A stretch of 9,879 nucleotides of DNA from Leptospira ellisii (GCF_002811955.1 NZ_NPEF01000001.1:37501-47379), one strand, 5' to 3'; counted from the stretch's first letter, positions 1 through 6,155 are shown. Program-made: numbers and translations. Notes: generated from the sequence alone by a model not told the origin.

Positions 1-70
1 ATCGATCTTCTCTGGCCTTCAATAGATCCTTTAAAGGAACGGGAAATTGTTGTACTACCTTGTATTTCAT
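1..70 (-). CDS. N-terminus of an unrecognised protein, cut by left edge
   Basis: An ATG at 70 on the minus strand opens a frame with no stop to the window edge, giving 23 residues beginning MKYKVVQQFPVPLKD. It is preceded by a clean GGAGG ribosome site (complement of 76-80) with a 5-base spacer, which is the main reason to prefer it over the two open plus-strand frames in the same stretch. The start of the peptide (a beta-strand-like KYKVVQQF, then charged helix) would fit a small START/SRPBCC-like lipid or ligand binding fold, but that is only an impression from 23 residues. The gene is divergent from alr with a 117-base spacer between the two starts. Confidence 0.6.
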   Translation of the reverse strand, partial: MKYKVVQQFPVPLKDLLKAREDR

Positions 71-75
71 TCGGG

Positions 76-80
76 CCTCC
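76..80 (-). promoter_or_regulatory. Ribosome binding site GGAGG of the left-edge gene
   Basis: GGAGG on the minus strand sits 5 bases upstream of the ATG at 70. It decides the strand and start of the partial left-edge gene. The rest of the divergent spacer (81-187) has an A/T-rich core near 120-160, where promoters for both directions could lie, but no hexamer pair there is convincing. Confidence 0.6.
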
Positions 81-187
81 GGCAAGTCGCGTTCGAAGAA
101 CGTCCGTTTTCCAATCCAGTAAATAAAAAACTATGGGAAGAATTTGCAAGACATTAATTCTGGCCGCAAGGTCTTCGGTGGTATTCG

Positions 188-1327
188 ATGAAAGAAATTG
201 CCTCTTCCTGGGTGGAAATCTCCAAACGAGCGCTTCGCACCAATCTGAATAGTTTTCGGTCCGTTCTTCGTTCCGGTTCGGTTCTTACCGCCGTCCTAAA
301 ATCGAACGCGTACGGTCACGGCTTGGAGACGATGGCGCGTCTTTGCGTCGAAGAAGGCGTAACCCGGTTCGGAGTCAATTCCCTCGAAGAGGCTTTACGA
401 ATTCGTAAACTGTTTCCCTCGATCGAAATCCTGATCATGGGGGAAATCCAAAATCCTTCCGAACGCAGGGACGCGTTAGCCGATCCGGCGTTTCACGTCG
501 TCTTTTCCCGAGCGGAAACGGCGAAGATCCTTTCCTCCCTCGTTCCCGCCCCGAAACTTCATCTCAAGGTGGACACGGGGATGGGTAGATTGGGCACACA
601 CGACGATTATCTTCGTGCCGTATTATCGGAGTTAAAGGATTCGGGGATCGCTCCGGAGGGAATCTGCACGCACTTCGCGAGCACGGAAGACGTTTTAGAA
701 CATAAATATTCCCTAATACAGATCCGAAGGTTCGAAGAAGCGGTCGCGACGGCCGGATCCTTCGGGTTTCGGAATTTAATCCGACATGCGTGCGCCTCCG
801 CGTCGACGATGTTGTTTCCGGACGCGCACTACGAGATGACCCGGATCGGAATCTCACTTTACGGCCTTTGGCCGAGTATGCAGACCAGACTTTCGCTTCA
901 TCTTTCGGGCAATAAGGACTTTCGGTTGGATCCTGTGTTGAGTTGGAAAACCAGAATCGTTCACGTCCAGAATCATCCGGCGAACAGTTTCATCGGTTAC
1001 GGTTCCACGTTTCAGACCACCTACCCGACCAAGGTAGCCGTAGTGCCGATCGGTTACTACGAGGGTCTGGATCGGAAACTTTCGAGCAACGGGGACATGT
1101 TGATTCTCGGAAAACGTGCGCGGATTCTCGGAAGGATCTGCATGAATATGACCATGCTCGACGTCACTCATATTCCGGGCGCGGAAACGGGAAGTGTCGT
1201 AACCGTCATAGGCAAGGACGGGGAGGAATCCGTCACCGCGGACGATATGGCGGATCGTACGCATACGATCAATTACGAAACGGTGACGCGGATCAGCGAA
1301 TCGATCCCCCGGATTGTGGTAGACTAG
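188..1327 (+). CDS. alr: Alanine racemase
   Basis: PLP-dependent fold-type III racemase that interconverts L- and D-alanine, supplying D-Ala for peptidoglycan; cytoplasmic. The 379 residues match the usual family length. Visible hallmarks are the PLP lysine K38 in AVLKSNAYGHG, the LKVDTGMGRLG segment (R134), THFASTED near 161-168, R219 in MTRIGISLYG (expected to face the PLP pyridine nitrogen), the second catalytic base Y271 in GYGSTF, VPIGYYEG near 286-293, and GRICMNMTMLDV near 315-326. In that last motif N320 stands where many homologues have Asp. The ATG at 188 gives the normal N-terminus, with the first strand at residues 7-12, but only a weak GGTGG precedes it. It is first in a plus-strand run of four genes; 67 bases separate it from the acyltransferase. 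The family is certain. Substrate other than alanine is possible but unlikely. Confidence 0.95.
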   Translation: MKEIASSWVEISKRALRTNLNSFRSVLRSGSVLTAVLKSNAYGHGLETMARLCVEEGVTRFGVNSLEEALRIRKLFPSIEILIMGEIQNPSERRDALADPAFHVVFSRAETAKILSSLVPAPKLHLKVDTGMGRLGTHDDYLRAVLSELKDSGIAPEGICTHFASTEDVLEHKYSLIQIRRFEEAVATAGSFGFRNLIRHACASASTMLFPDAHYEMTRIGISLYGLWPSMQTRLSLHLSGNKDFRLDPVLSWKTRIVHVQNHPANSFIGYGSTFQTTYPTKVAVVPIGYYEGLDRKLSSNGDMLILGKRARILGRICMNMTMLDVTHIPGAETGSVVTVIGKDGEESVTADDMADRTHTINYETVTRISESIPRIVVD

Positions 1328-1394
1328 AAACTCTCGCTTTCTTAGTCTTACTTGTATTCGAAATTCTCCTTAAAACCAATATCACAAGGCCCGC

Positions 1395-2540
1395 ATGTCC
1401 GAGACATCCTCTTCCATTTCAGAAACTTCCGCTCCCGCAAACATCGTCTACTCCACGAGAACCTACGACTGGCTGATCGGTCTCGTTTATAGAACGAGGG
1501 GAATTCTGTTCGATTCCATCGAGGAATATTTTTCCGATTCCAACCGGAACCAAATTCTGCGCGCTCCGTATCCTACCGTCATCATAGGAAATCACGTCGA
1601 GGAAGGGGACGTTCCCGCTCTCGCCGCGATCCACAGAACGGTTCATCCCAAAATCAAGTTCGCGATTCCGGCGCGCGAGGATATCCTGCAGAGGAACTTT
1701 CTCGTGAAGGAATTCCGACCCAAAGGAACTCTCAAATTCATCTTTCATCTGATCGACAAGTCCAACGTAATTCCGGTTTTTCTCAATTACATCGGTTGTT
1801 TTCCGGTGAAACGTCCGTTTCGGGACAACGCGCGCGAACTTCTGAAAAAGGGGGAGCTCCGGAACATGGTGGATCAGGAGTGGTCCGCTCTTGTGGAACG
1901 CGTGCGTTCGGGTCGGAATCTTTTTATGTTTCCGGAAGGAACGTTCAACCACGACGGTTATCTCAATCAGATCAAAAAGGGAGTTTATTTTATCCGGACC
2001 AAAATCCGGGACGTTCACTTCATCTCCTTCACCTTGACGTACGATTATCTCTCCGCTAAAAAAACGCAGCTCCATATCGCCTACGGAGACAACTTCGACA
2101 TCTCCGAAAAGGCGGAAAGCGACGAAGTCGCCAATATCGTAAAGGAAAGACTGGGCAAAAACTACGTCGCCACTTCGGGGAATCTTCTTTCCGCGATCCT
2201 ACTACAACTCGGCTCCGAAACTTCCGTCGGCAAGGAGACTCTTTTGAAACGTCTTCAAAACGCCGCGGAGGAACTTAGGAAGAAGGGAAAGGACATCCAC
2301 GTTTCGGGAAAACTTTTTTCCTCCCATCTCGAGGAAGCGTTTCAGAATATCATAAAAAAGGGATTGGATCAGAAACTTCTGAAACTGGACGGTAACGGAA
2401 ACGTATTAGGAACCGATAAACTGAAACACAAGGAAGGGGACGTCAAAAATCTGATCAAAAAGAACACGTTCCAGTATCACGCGAATCAGCTCACGTTCCA
2501 CAAGGCTGAATTGGATAAGATCCTTCTTACGCTCGCGTGA
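1395..2540 (+). CDS. PlsC/PlsB-type phospholipid acyltransferase
   Basis: Glycerolipid acyltransferase expected to transfer a fatty acyl chain to glycerol-3-phosphate or lysophosphatidate at the inner face of the cytoplasmic membrane. Family blocks appear in order. Block I NHVEEGD (residues 66-72) carries the catalytic His-x4-Asp. Block II is IGCFPVKR (133-140, acceptor-phosphate binding). Block III is MFPEGTF (178-184). A hydrophobic block IV-like stretch HFISFTLTY lies near 208-216. At 381 residues it is longer than bacterial PlsC (about 240); the extra C-terminal 150 residues end in a FQYHANQLTFH segment (359-369) recalling the Tyr/Asn-containing tail of longer GPAT-type enzymes. That resemblance is an impression, not a measured match. 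The start at 1395 has AAGG five bases upstream. It lies 67 bases after alr and 21 bases before the next gene, so co-transcription is likely. Exact acceptor and acyl donor cannot be read from sequence. Confidence 0.85.
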   Translation: MSETSSSISETSAPANIVYSTRTYDWLIGLVYRTRGILFDSIEEYFSDSNRNQILRAPYPTVIIGNHVEEGDVPALAAIHRTVHPKIKFAIPAREDILQRNFLVKEFRPKGTLKFIFHLIDKSNVIPVFLNYIGCFPVKRPFRDNARELLKKGELRNMVDQEWSALVERVRSGRNLFMFPEGTFNHDGYLNQIKKGVYFIRTKIRDVHFISFTLTYDYLSAKKTQLHIAYGDNFDISEKAESDEVANIVKERLGKNYVATSGNLLSAILLQLGSETSVGKETLLKRLQNAAEELRKKGKDIHVSGKLFSSHLEEAFQNIIKKGLDQKLLKLDGNGNVLGTDKLKHKEGDVKNLIKKNTFQYHANQLTFHKAELDKILLTLA

Positions 2541-2561
2541 GTTAGGGATTAAGAATCGCTC

Positions 2562-3473
2562 ATGGGATTTTGGAACAGTTTTTTTTCCCCTAAAAAAAGA
2601 TACGCTTCCGCCGCGGAAACCTGGCTCGAGGATCCGGCGAAAGTCAAAAAGAGTGTGGCGAGGGTTTCGGATTTTTTATTCGATTCCACTCTCAAGGAAT
2701 TATTGCCGGAAAAGATCTCGGTCTCCCTCGAACCCGTCGCCGGAATCCGCGTGCCCGACGAAAAAATCCGCCATATCGTGGACGGTCTGGATTTGAAGTC
2801 GATACTTCCTTTCTCTTCAGTTTCGGAAGCGATGAGTTTGGAAACCCAGGAGGCGATCCTGGAATTGGCGTCCGGTTCGATCGCTGCGCCTTCCAAAATC
2901 TTTCTCATGAACATCCTGAATCAAAAGGAGATTCAGGAGATGTTCTCCGGCGGTTTGGAAAAGCTGCTGGTCGAATTCAATAAAAAATTGAATCCTCTCG
3001 CGGGCGTGTTTCAAGCGGCGGGTTTCGAAAAACAGATCTCCGGTTTTTTATCGGCGTTCCTTCCCGGTTTCACCGAAAGGATGGCGGAAATACTACACTC
3101 CTCCTCCGAAAGCGAAGCGGGTAAAACCCTGATCCGCAACACGTTACGGATCCTCTTCAATTCGGGTTTCGGAGAATTCGGTCATTGGGAAGCGGCCGAC
3201 TTAAGAAGGCATTTGGAGAAATTGAGGGACGCGGTCTCCCAGGATCCGCTTCTTGAAAAAAGTCTGGAAACGTTTTACGGCAACTTCCGCGATTCCGTTC
3301 TGAACGAATATCCCGGCGAAACCTTAAAGGAATTTTTCGGTTATTCGGACGAGGAATACGAACGTCTTCGGGATTCGATTTCGCAAAACGTCGCGGAAAA
3401 CGTCGTTGCCGTCCATAAACAAAGACCGCTGACCGGACTCTTGTCCGGTTTACTGGAGGACGTGCTTGGATGA
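2562..3473 (+). CDS. Unrecognised 303-residue mainly helical protein
   Basis: I do not recognise this family. The 303 residues look soluble and mostly helical, with no signal peptide or clear membrane segment. The N-terminus MGFWNSFFSPKKR is short, aromatic and basic, and could lie on a membrane surface. Two stretches rich in Phe, Leu and Gly (about 139-168 and the end near 289-303) may be packing or interface helices. There is one possible structural domain before and one after a polar break near 178-183 (HSSSESE). No catalytic motif is evident. The ribosome site is weak. The gene follows the acyltransferase by 21 bases, and its stop overlaps the start of the 12-residue-repeat protein (ATGA at 3470-3473), so the two are translationally coupled and probably work together. 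Codon use matches its neighbours, so transfer is not suggested. Confidence 0.8.
   Translation: MGFWNSFFSPKKRYASAAETWLEDPAKVKKSVARVSDFLFDSTLKELLPEKISVSLEPVAGIRVPDEKIRHIVDGLDLKSILPFSSVSEAMSLETQEAILELASGSIAAPSKIFLMNILNQKEIQEMFSGGLEKLLVEFNKKLNPLAGVFQAAGFEKQISGFLSAFLPGFTERMAEILHSSSESEAGKTLIRNTLRILFNSGFGEFGHWEAADLRRHLEKLRDAVSQDPLLEKSLETFYGNFRDSVLNEYPGETLKEFFGYSDEEYERLRDSISQNVAENVVAVHKQRPLTGLLSGLLEDVLG
3432..3449 (+). other. GC-rich hairpin just upstream of a ribosome site
   Basis: ACCGGAC (3432-3438) and GTCCGGT (3443-3449) form a perfect 7-bp stem with a TCTT loop. It lies inside the end of the 303-residue gene and ends 5 bases before the GGAGGA ribosome site (3455-3460) of the next gene. It could influence coupled translation or mRNA processing, or be a by-product of the encoded TGLLSG residues. 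Confidence 0.4.
3455..3460 (+). promoter_or_regulatory. Ribosome binding site GGAGGA of the repeat protein
   Basis: GGAGGA lies 9 bases before the ATG at 3470, inside the preceding reading frame. It supports the 4-base ATGA overlap as the true start of the repeat protein. Confidence 0.7.
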
Positions 3474-4261
3474 AGAAGGTAATCAATCAGATCGGAAAGG
3501 CGCTCGAATATCTCGATAAGCTGGGTACCGGAAAATCCTTCCAGCTGTTTCGGTCCCTAGGTTACGAAAAACTGTATTCGCTTTCCGAGAAGGTGGATCA
3601 CAAAACCCTCCTCTATATAAGTCAGAACCTCGACGAAAAAACCATTATAGAATTCTTAAATAGGATTCCCGAAGAGACCCTCGTGATACTTCTGTCCACG
3701 GTCAAACCGCAGGATATAACTTATTTCGCAAGCAGCATTCCTATGGACGATCTGGTCCTGCTTTCCACGTCGATCCCGGCCGCCGACATCGCGGAAATGT
3801 CCCTGAAAACGGGAAGGGAGAATTCCGCGGAGCTCCTCAAAAACATAGGCGCGCGGAAATCTATAGAATTGTTAAACGAAGTGGGCGTTCAGAATTTCGT
3901 AGAACTTTCGCTTCGGATTCCGCCCACGGAACTAATTCCGGTCGTCCGGGAACTGACTCCGGAACAGGCGGGGATTTGGATCCGCAAACGGGGAGTGGGA
4001 GACATTCCCCGTTTGATCGAGGCGTTCGGAGTGCGGAATCTGCTTACGTTTCTCAGGACCCTCGGTTTCGAAAAAAATCTGCACATCATGGCCGTTTTGG
4101 GTTTGGAGGAATTGATCGAACTCGCGTATACGATCTCCGGCATGGAACTCCCCGGTATCAAACGGAAACCCGCGGCGAAAAAATCGACGCCTTCGAAAAA
4201 GAAGGTCAAAAAGAAAGGACAAACGAAGGTCAAGAAAAAGACGAAACCTTCTAAACGTTAG
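3470..4261 (+). CDS. Solenoid protein of eighteen 12-residue repeats with lysine-rich tail
   Basis: I do not recognise this protein by name. Residues 8-223 divide without gaps into eighteen units of exactly 12 residues. The pattern is three polar or turn residues, then hydrophobic residues at positions 4, 5, 7 and 8, and Gly, Pro, Asp, Lys, Ser or Thr at position 12. Examples are EKTIIEFLNRIP (56-67), MDDLVLLSTSIP (92-103), ARKSIELLNEVG (128-139) and VRNLLTFLRTLG (188-199). Each unit would make one short helix plus a turn, so the whole should be a continuous superhelix resembling the short-helix N-domains of MgtE or FliG; this is inference. Residues 230-263 form a disordered tail with 16 Lys in 34 positions, suited to binding nucleic acid or acidic lipid. 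There is no signal peptide or membrane segment. The start at 3470 overlaps the preceding stop and has GGAGGA nine bases upstream. Confidence 0.85.
   Translation: MKKVINQIGKALEYLDKLGTGKSFQLFRSLGYEKLYSLSEKVDHKTLLYISQNLDEKTIIEFLNRIPEETLVILLSTVKPQDITYFASSIPMDDLVLLSTSIPAADIAEMSLKTGRENSAELLKNIGARKSIELLNEVGVQNFVELSLRIPPTELIPVVRELTPEQAGIWIRKRGVGDIPRLIEAFGVRNLLTFLRTLGFEKNLHIMAVLGLEELIELAYTISGMELPGIKRKPAAKKSTPSKKKVKKKGQTKVKKKTKPSKR
3491..4138 (+). repeat. Eighteen tandem 36-base units coding 12-residue repeats
   Basis: The repeat is regular at the protein level (18 units, no insertions or deletions) but strongly diverged at the DNA level, so it is an old structural repeat, not a recent expansion or slippage tract. 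Confidence 0.8.
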
Positions 4262-4279
4262 ACGAAATTACGTTCGGCT

Positions 4280-4969
4280 TTAATCCAACAACCGCGCGAG
4301 AGAATCGGCGTCGCGCACGCCGATCCTCTTCTTATCGATCTCGATCCATCCCCTGCACTTCAGATCCGATAGGGTTCGAACGAGTGTCTCCGTGGTCACT
4401 CCGATGATGGAAGCCATCACTTCGCGGGTGAAGGGAAGTTCTATCTCCGATCCCTCCTCCCGAACGCGCTCCAGCAGATATTCGGAGACCTGCGCGTGTA
4501 CGTGACGCGTTCCCATGGAATAGATCTTATTCTCCGCTTCCCTGCTTTCCCGCGCCATTTTGTCGAAAACGAGATTTCTAAATTCAGAATCGGTTTGCAG
4601 CAGCAGACGGAATTCGGATTCGGATACGAACTGCACCTCCGTATCTTCAAGAGCGACCGCGTTGTGGAGATAGGTTCCTCCTCCGATGGAATCGCGTAGA
4701 CCGACCCAACTTCCTTTATAATGAATTTTGAATGTCTGCTGCTTGTCCGCGGTTTTGGACGCCCGAAAGGAGCGCACGGCGCCTTTTAATACGACGTAAA
4801 ATCCTGGGGAAGTCTCCCCTTCCTGAAACAGGGTTTCCCCTTTCTGATAGAATCCCGTCTTTTTATCCTGAAACAATGAACCCGAAGCAGGCACCAGTCG
4901 TAACGGCTCTTTTTTGTCCGATGTCGACGTTTCCGAAATCGGCGCGATGCTCTTTTTTAAGGCTGTCAT
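4280..4969 (-). CDS. Crp/FNR-family transcriptional regulator
   Basis: A 229-residue dimeric DNA-binding regulator. Residues about 32-125 form the cNMP-type beta-roll (GETLFQEGETSPGFYVVLKGAVRSF and onward), about 130-165 the dimer helix, and 176-212 a winged helix-turn-helix. The recognition helix reads TETLVR with E194 and R198, the Glu and Arg that in this family read the TGA half-site. The Ser of FNR (ExxSR) is replaced by V197. The only cysteine is C205 in the DNA-binding domain, so there is no FNR-like iron-sulfur cluster. The Arg-Ser/Thr cassette that holds cAMP in CRP is absent (the stretch reads GLRDSIGGGTYLHNAVAL), so the effector is unknown. The ATG at 4969 is chosen over a TTG at 5029 because AAGGAG lies 7 bases before it and the TTG falls in a likely promoter. 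The gene is divergent from the DUF2892 gene and convergent, by 18 bases, with the repeat protein. Confidence 0.9.
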   Translation of the reverse strand: MTALKKSIAPISETSTSDKKEPLRLVPASGSLFQDKKTGFYQKGETLFQEGETSPGFYVVLKGAVRSFRASKTADKQQTFKIHYKGSWVGLRDSIGGGTYLHNAVALEDTEVQFVSESEFRLLLQTDSEFRNLVFDKMARESREAENKIYSMGTRHVHAQVSEYLLERVREEGSEIELPFTREVMASIIGVTTETLVRTLSDLKCRGWIEIDKKRIGVRDADSLARLLD

Positions 4970-4976
4970 GGGGTTT

Positions 4977-4982
4977 CTCCTT
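4977..4982 (-). promoter_or_regulatory. Ribosome binding site AAGGAG of the Crp/FNR gene
   Basis: AAGGAG on the minus strand lies 7 bases upstream of ATG 4969. It favours the 229-residue product over a 249-residue reading from the TTG at 5029. Confidence 0.75.
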
Positions 4983-4999
4983 CCTTTAGGAATTGTCCT

Positions 5000-5029
5000 A
5001 TTCTTACCCCAATCCTCCCCTTTCGTCAA
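5000..5029 (-). promoter_or_regulatory. Candidate sigma-70 promoter of the Crp/FNR gene
   Basis: On the minus strand TTGACG (5024-5029) and AAGAAT (5000-5005) are separated by 18 bases, which would start RNA near 4993 and leave a short leader containing AAGGAG. The -35 is 5/6 to consensus and the -10 is 4/6. No other equally good pair was seen in the spacer. Confidence 0.4.
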
Positions 5030-5104
5030 TGGGTGAAGGGATTTGAGGCGGATTGGGCAGGTTTTCGGCGGATTTAGAGGAGAAAAAACCGGGAGAAAGA
5101 GGGC

Positions 5105-5118
5105 ATGATAAATATCAG
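5105..5118. promoter_or_regulatory. Candidate FNR-type operator ATGAT-N4-ATCAG
   Basis: The sequence ATGATAAATATCAG contains the perfect inverted repeat TGATA-AA-TATCA and agrees with the FNR-family site TTGAT-N4-ATCAA at 4 of 5 bases in each half. It lies in the spacer between the divergent Crp/FNR gene and the DUF2892 gene, 76 bases upstream of the latter start and far (about 118 bases) from the likely regulator RNA start. It therefore more likely serves the small membrane protein. Confidence 0.5.
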
Positions 5119-5180
5119 TTTTCTATATCTTCGAAATCGGTTGTGAATCCCTTCGTTTAGAGTTCCAATAAGACGAATCA

Positions 5181-5186
5181 AAGGAG
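5181..5186 (+). promoter_or_regulatory. Ribosome binding site AAGGAG of the DUF2892 gene
   Basis: AAGGAG lies 8 bases before ATG 5195, an ideal site that suggests efficient translation of this small protein. Confidence 0.75.
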
Positions 5187-5194
5187 TTAGGATT

Positions 5195-5395
5195 ATGCAA
5201 GTTAACGAAGGAACAGTCGATCGAATTTTGAGAATCGCGGCGGGAATCGGTCTCATCGCTTTCGGTTATTGGACGAGCGGGGGTTTGGGCACCGGTATGA
5301 TGATCGCCGGCCTGATTCCGTTGACGACGGGCGTGTTGGGTTGGTGCCCGTTGTATACCGTTTTCGGATTCAACACCTGTCCGGTTAAAAAGTAA
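5195..5395 (+). CDS. DUF2892 (YgaP-like) small inner-membrane protein
   Basis: A 66-residue protein matching the DUF2892 family: a short N-terminal VNEGTVDRILRI helix start, then two hydrophobic helices (about 10-26 and 30-50) and the hallmark end GWCPLYTVFGFNTC with C51 and C62. In family members the same two-helix unit is found alone or fused to rhodanese domains, as in YgaP, and is often linked to sulfur or reactive-species handling; the exact role is not established. Both helices should span the cytoplasmic membrane as a hairpin. The start is firm because AAGGAG lies 8 bases upstream. It is divergent from a Crp/FNR regulator with a TGAT-N4-ATCA palindrome between them, which suggests induction or repression by that regulator. 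It is a single-gene unit closed by the terminator at 5402-5445. Confidence 0.9.
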   Translation: MQVNEGTVDRILRIAAGIGLIAFGYWTSGGLGTGMMIAGLIPLTTGVLGWCPLYTVFGFNTCPVKK

Positions 5396-5401
5396 ACGTA
5401 T

Positions 5402-5445
5402 AAAATCGAACCGGGATTTTCATCCCGGTTCGATTTTTATTTTCC
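5402..5445. terminator. Strong bidirectional rho-independent terminator
   Basis: AAAATCGAACCGGGAT (5402-5417) and ATCCCGGTTCGATTTT (5422-5437) form a perfect 16-bp stem with a 4-base loop, followed by a T-rich tail on the plus strand. On the minus strand the same stem is followed by TATA after its own four T. It closes the DUF2892 gene from the left and the hydrolase gene from the right. Confidence 0.9.
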
Positions 5446-5489
5446 GGAATAGTTCGAACCAAATGTGGAGAACGATCCGCCGGGATCCG

Positions 5490-6155
5490 TCATTCCGCGA
5501 ATTCCGAAACCCTCCTTTTAGGATCCGCGAACCAACGTAACACCGCCTCCGAAACCAATCCCCACTTCTGCGGCTCGTCGAAATGGCTGGGAGAACCCGG
5601 TATCAGATACAAACGTTTTAACGGCGTATCCATACGATTGAGAATGATCTGATTGGTTTCGATTCCTCGGAAATCCAACGCTCCCAGAATATTCAACACC
5701 GAAACGTCGCTGAAGACGATGTTCAAAGGCAACAATCCGTCCCCGATCAAGGCCATACTTTCGATTTCCCCCTTTAGGGAAGAGGCAGCCCTGAAAATTC
5801 TCTCGGATATATTCGATAAACCTAAATAAGCGAATTTCAATTCCTTCGTCTCAGGACGGATACGCAACTGACGAGTTGTCTCGATCAAACGATCCGCCAA
5901 CAGGGATTCGTCGAAACGATTGGCGGAGATCCTCCTTTCGTCTCCTGTCAACAACTCGGATAGAAAAAACGTGGCGATCCCGTTTTCGTTCAGGACGGTT
6001 CTGAGTCGATCGAAACGGTCCTGATATTTTTCGTTGTTCTCGCCCAAAACGAGGATCACAAGGGATTTCGCGTTTTCGGGCAGGCGCAGATTCCCCTTGA
6101 TATCCACACGATTCACGCGAACGATCAGTGTTTTCGTTACAGTATCTCTTTCCAT
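5490..6155 (-). CDS. Dienelactone-hydrolase-like alpha/beta-hydrolase, atypical nucleophile site
   Basis: A 221-residue cytoplasmic protein with the layout of the small alpha/beta-hydrolases often found next to or fused with phosphoribosyltransferases. Strand LVILVLG (32-38) is followed by FFLSELLTGDERR (63-75), equivalent to the family DLLT-E segment. Then come GLSNIS with the presumed nucleophile S114, VSVLNILGALD ending in D161, and LIPGSPSHFDEP with H191, before a final VSEAVLRWF helix. A Ser-Asp-His triad can thus be placed. The nucleophile elbow, however, lacks the small residues after Ser (SNI instead of S-T/x-G), and the usual Arg-Gly-rich loop after it is missing, so activity may be altered or lost. 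The ATG at 6155 gives the standard length. A longer GTG reading from 6344 would include the promoter and is rejected. Substrate unknown. Confidence 0.8.
   Translation of the reverse strand: MERDTVTKTLIVRVNRVDIKGNLRLPENAKSLVILVLGENNEKYQDRFDRLRTVLNENGIATFFLSELLTGDERRISANRFDESLLADRLIETTRQLRIRPETKELKFAYLGLSNISERIFRAASSLKGEIESMALIGDGLLPLNIVFSDVSVLNILGALDFRGIETNQIILNRMDTPLKRLYLIPGSPSHFDEPQKWGLVSEAVLRWFADPKRRVSEFAE

Noticed and set aside
1..126. Plus-strand open frame ending at a stop at 124-126 (41 codons), as the tail of a gene before alr
   Set aside because: No family motif is seen, the other plus frame is equally open, and the minus-strand frame has a clean ribosome site and start.
943..1476. 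177-residue plus-strand frame overlapping alr
   Set aside because: Low-complexity Arg/Gly/His-rich shadow of alr in another frame; it conflicts with an unambiguous gene.
1419..2075. 218-residue minus-strand frame inside the acyltransferase gene
   Set aside because: Antisense shadow of a gene whose catalytic motifs are clear; no ribosome site or family motif.
4139..4258. Lysine-rich tail as evidence of a histone H1-like DNA-binding protein
   Set aside because: The tail resembles such proteins in composition, but the repeat domain does not, and basic tails also bind lipid or RNA, so no DNA-binding function is called.
4262..4279. Terminator between the convergent repeat-protein and Crp/FNR genes
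   Set aside because: Only an 18-base gap with no adequate stem or T-run; termination here, if any, is not visible.
5030..5075. G-rich run with several GGG tracts as a G-quadruplex
   Set aside because: Only three GGG tracts with one long loop; it does not meet a standard four-tract pattern.
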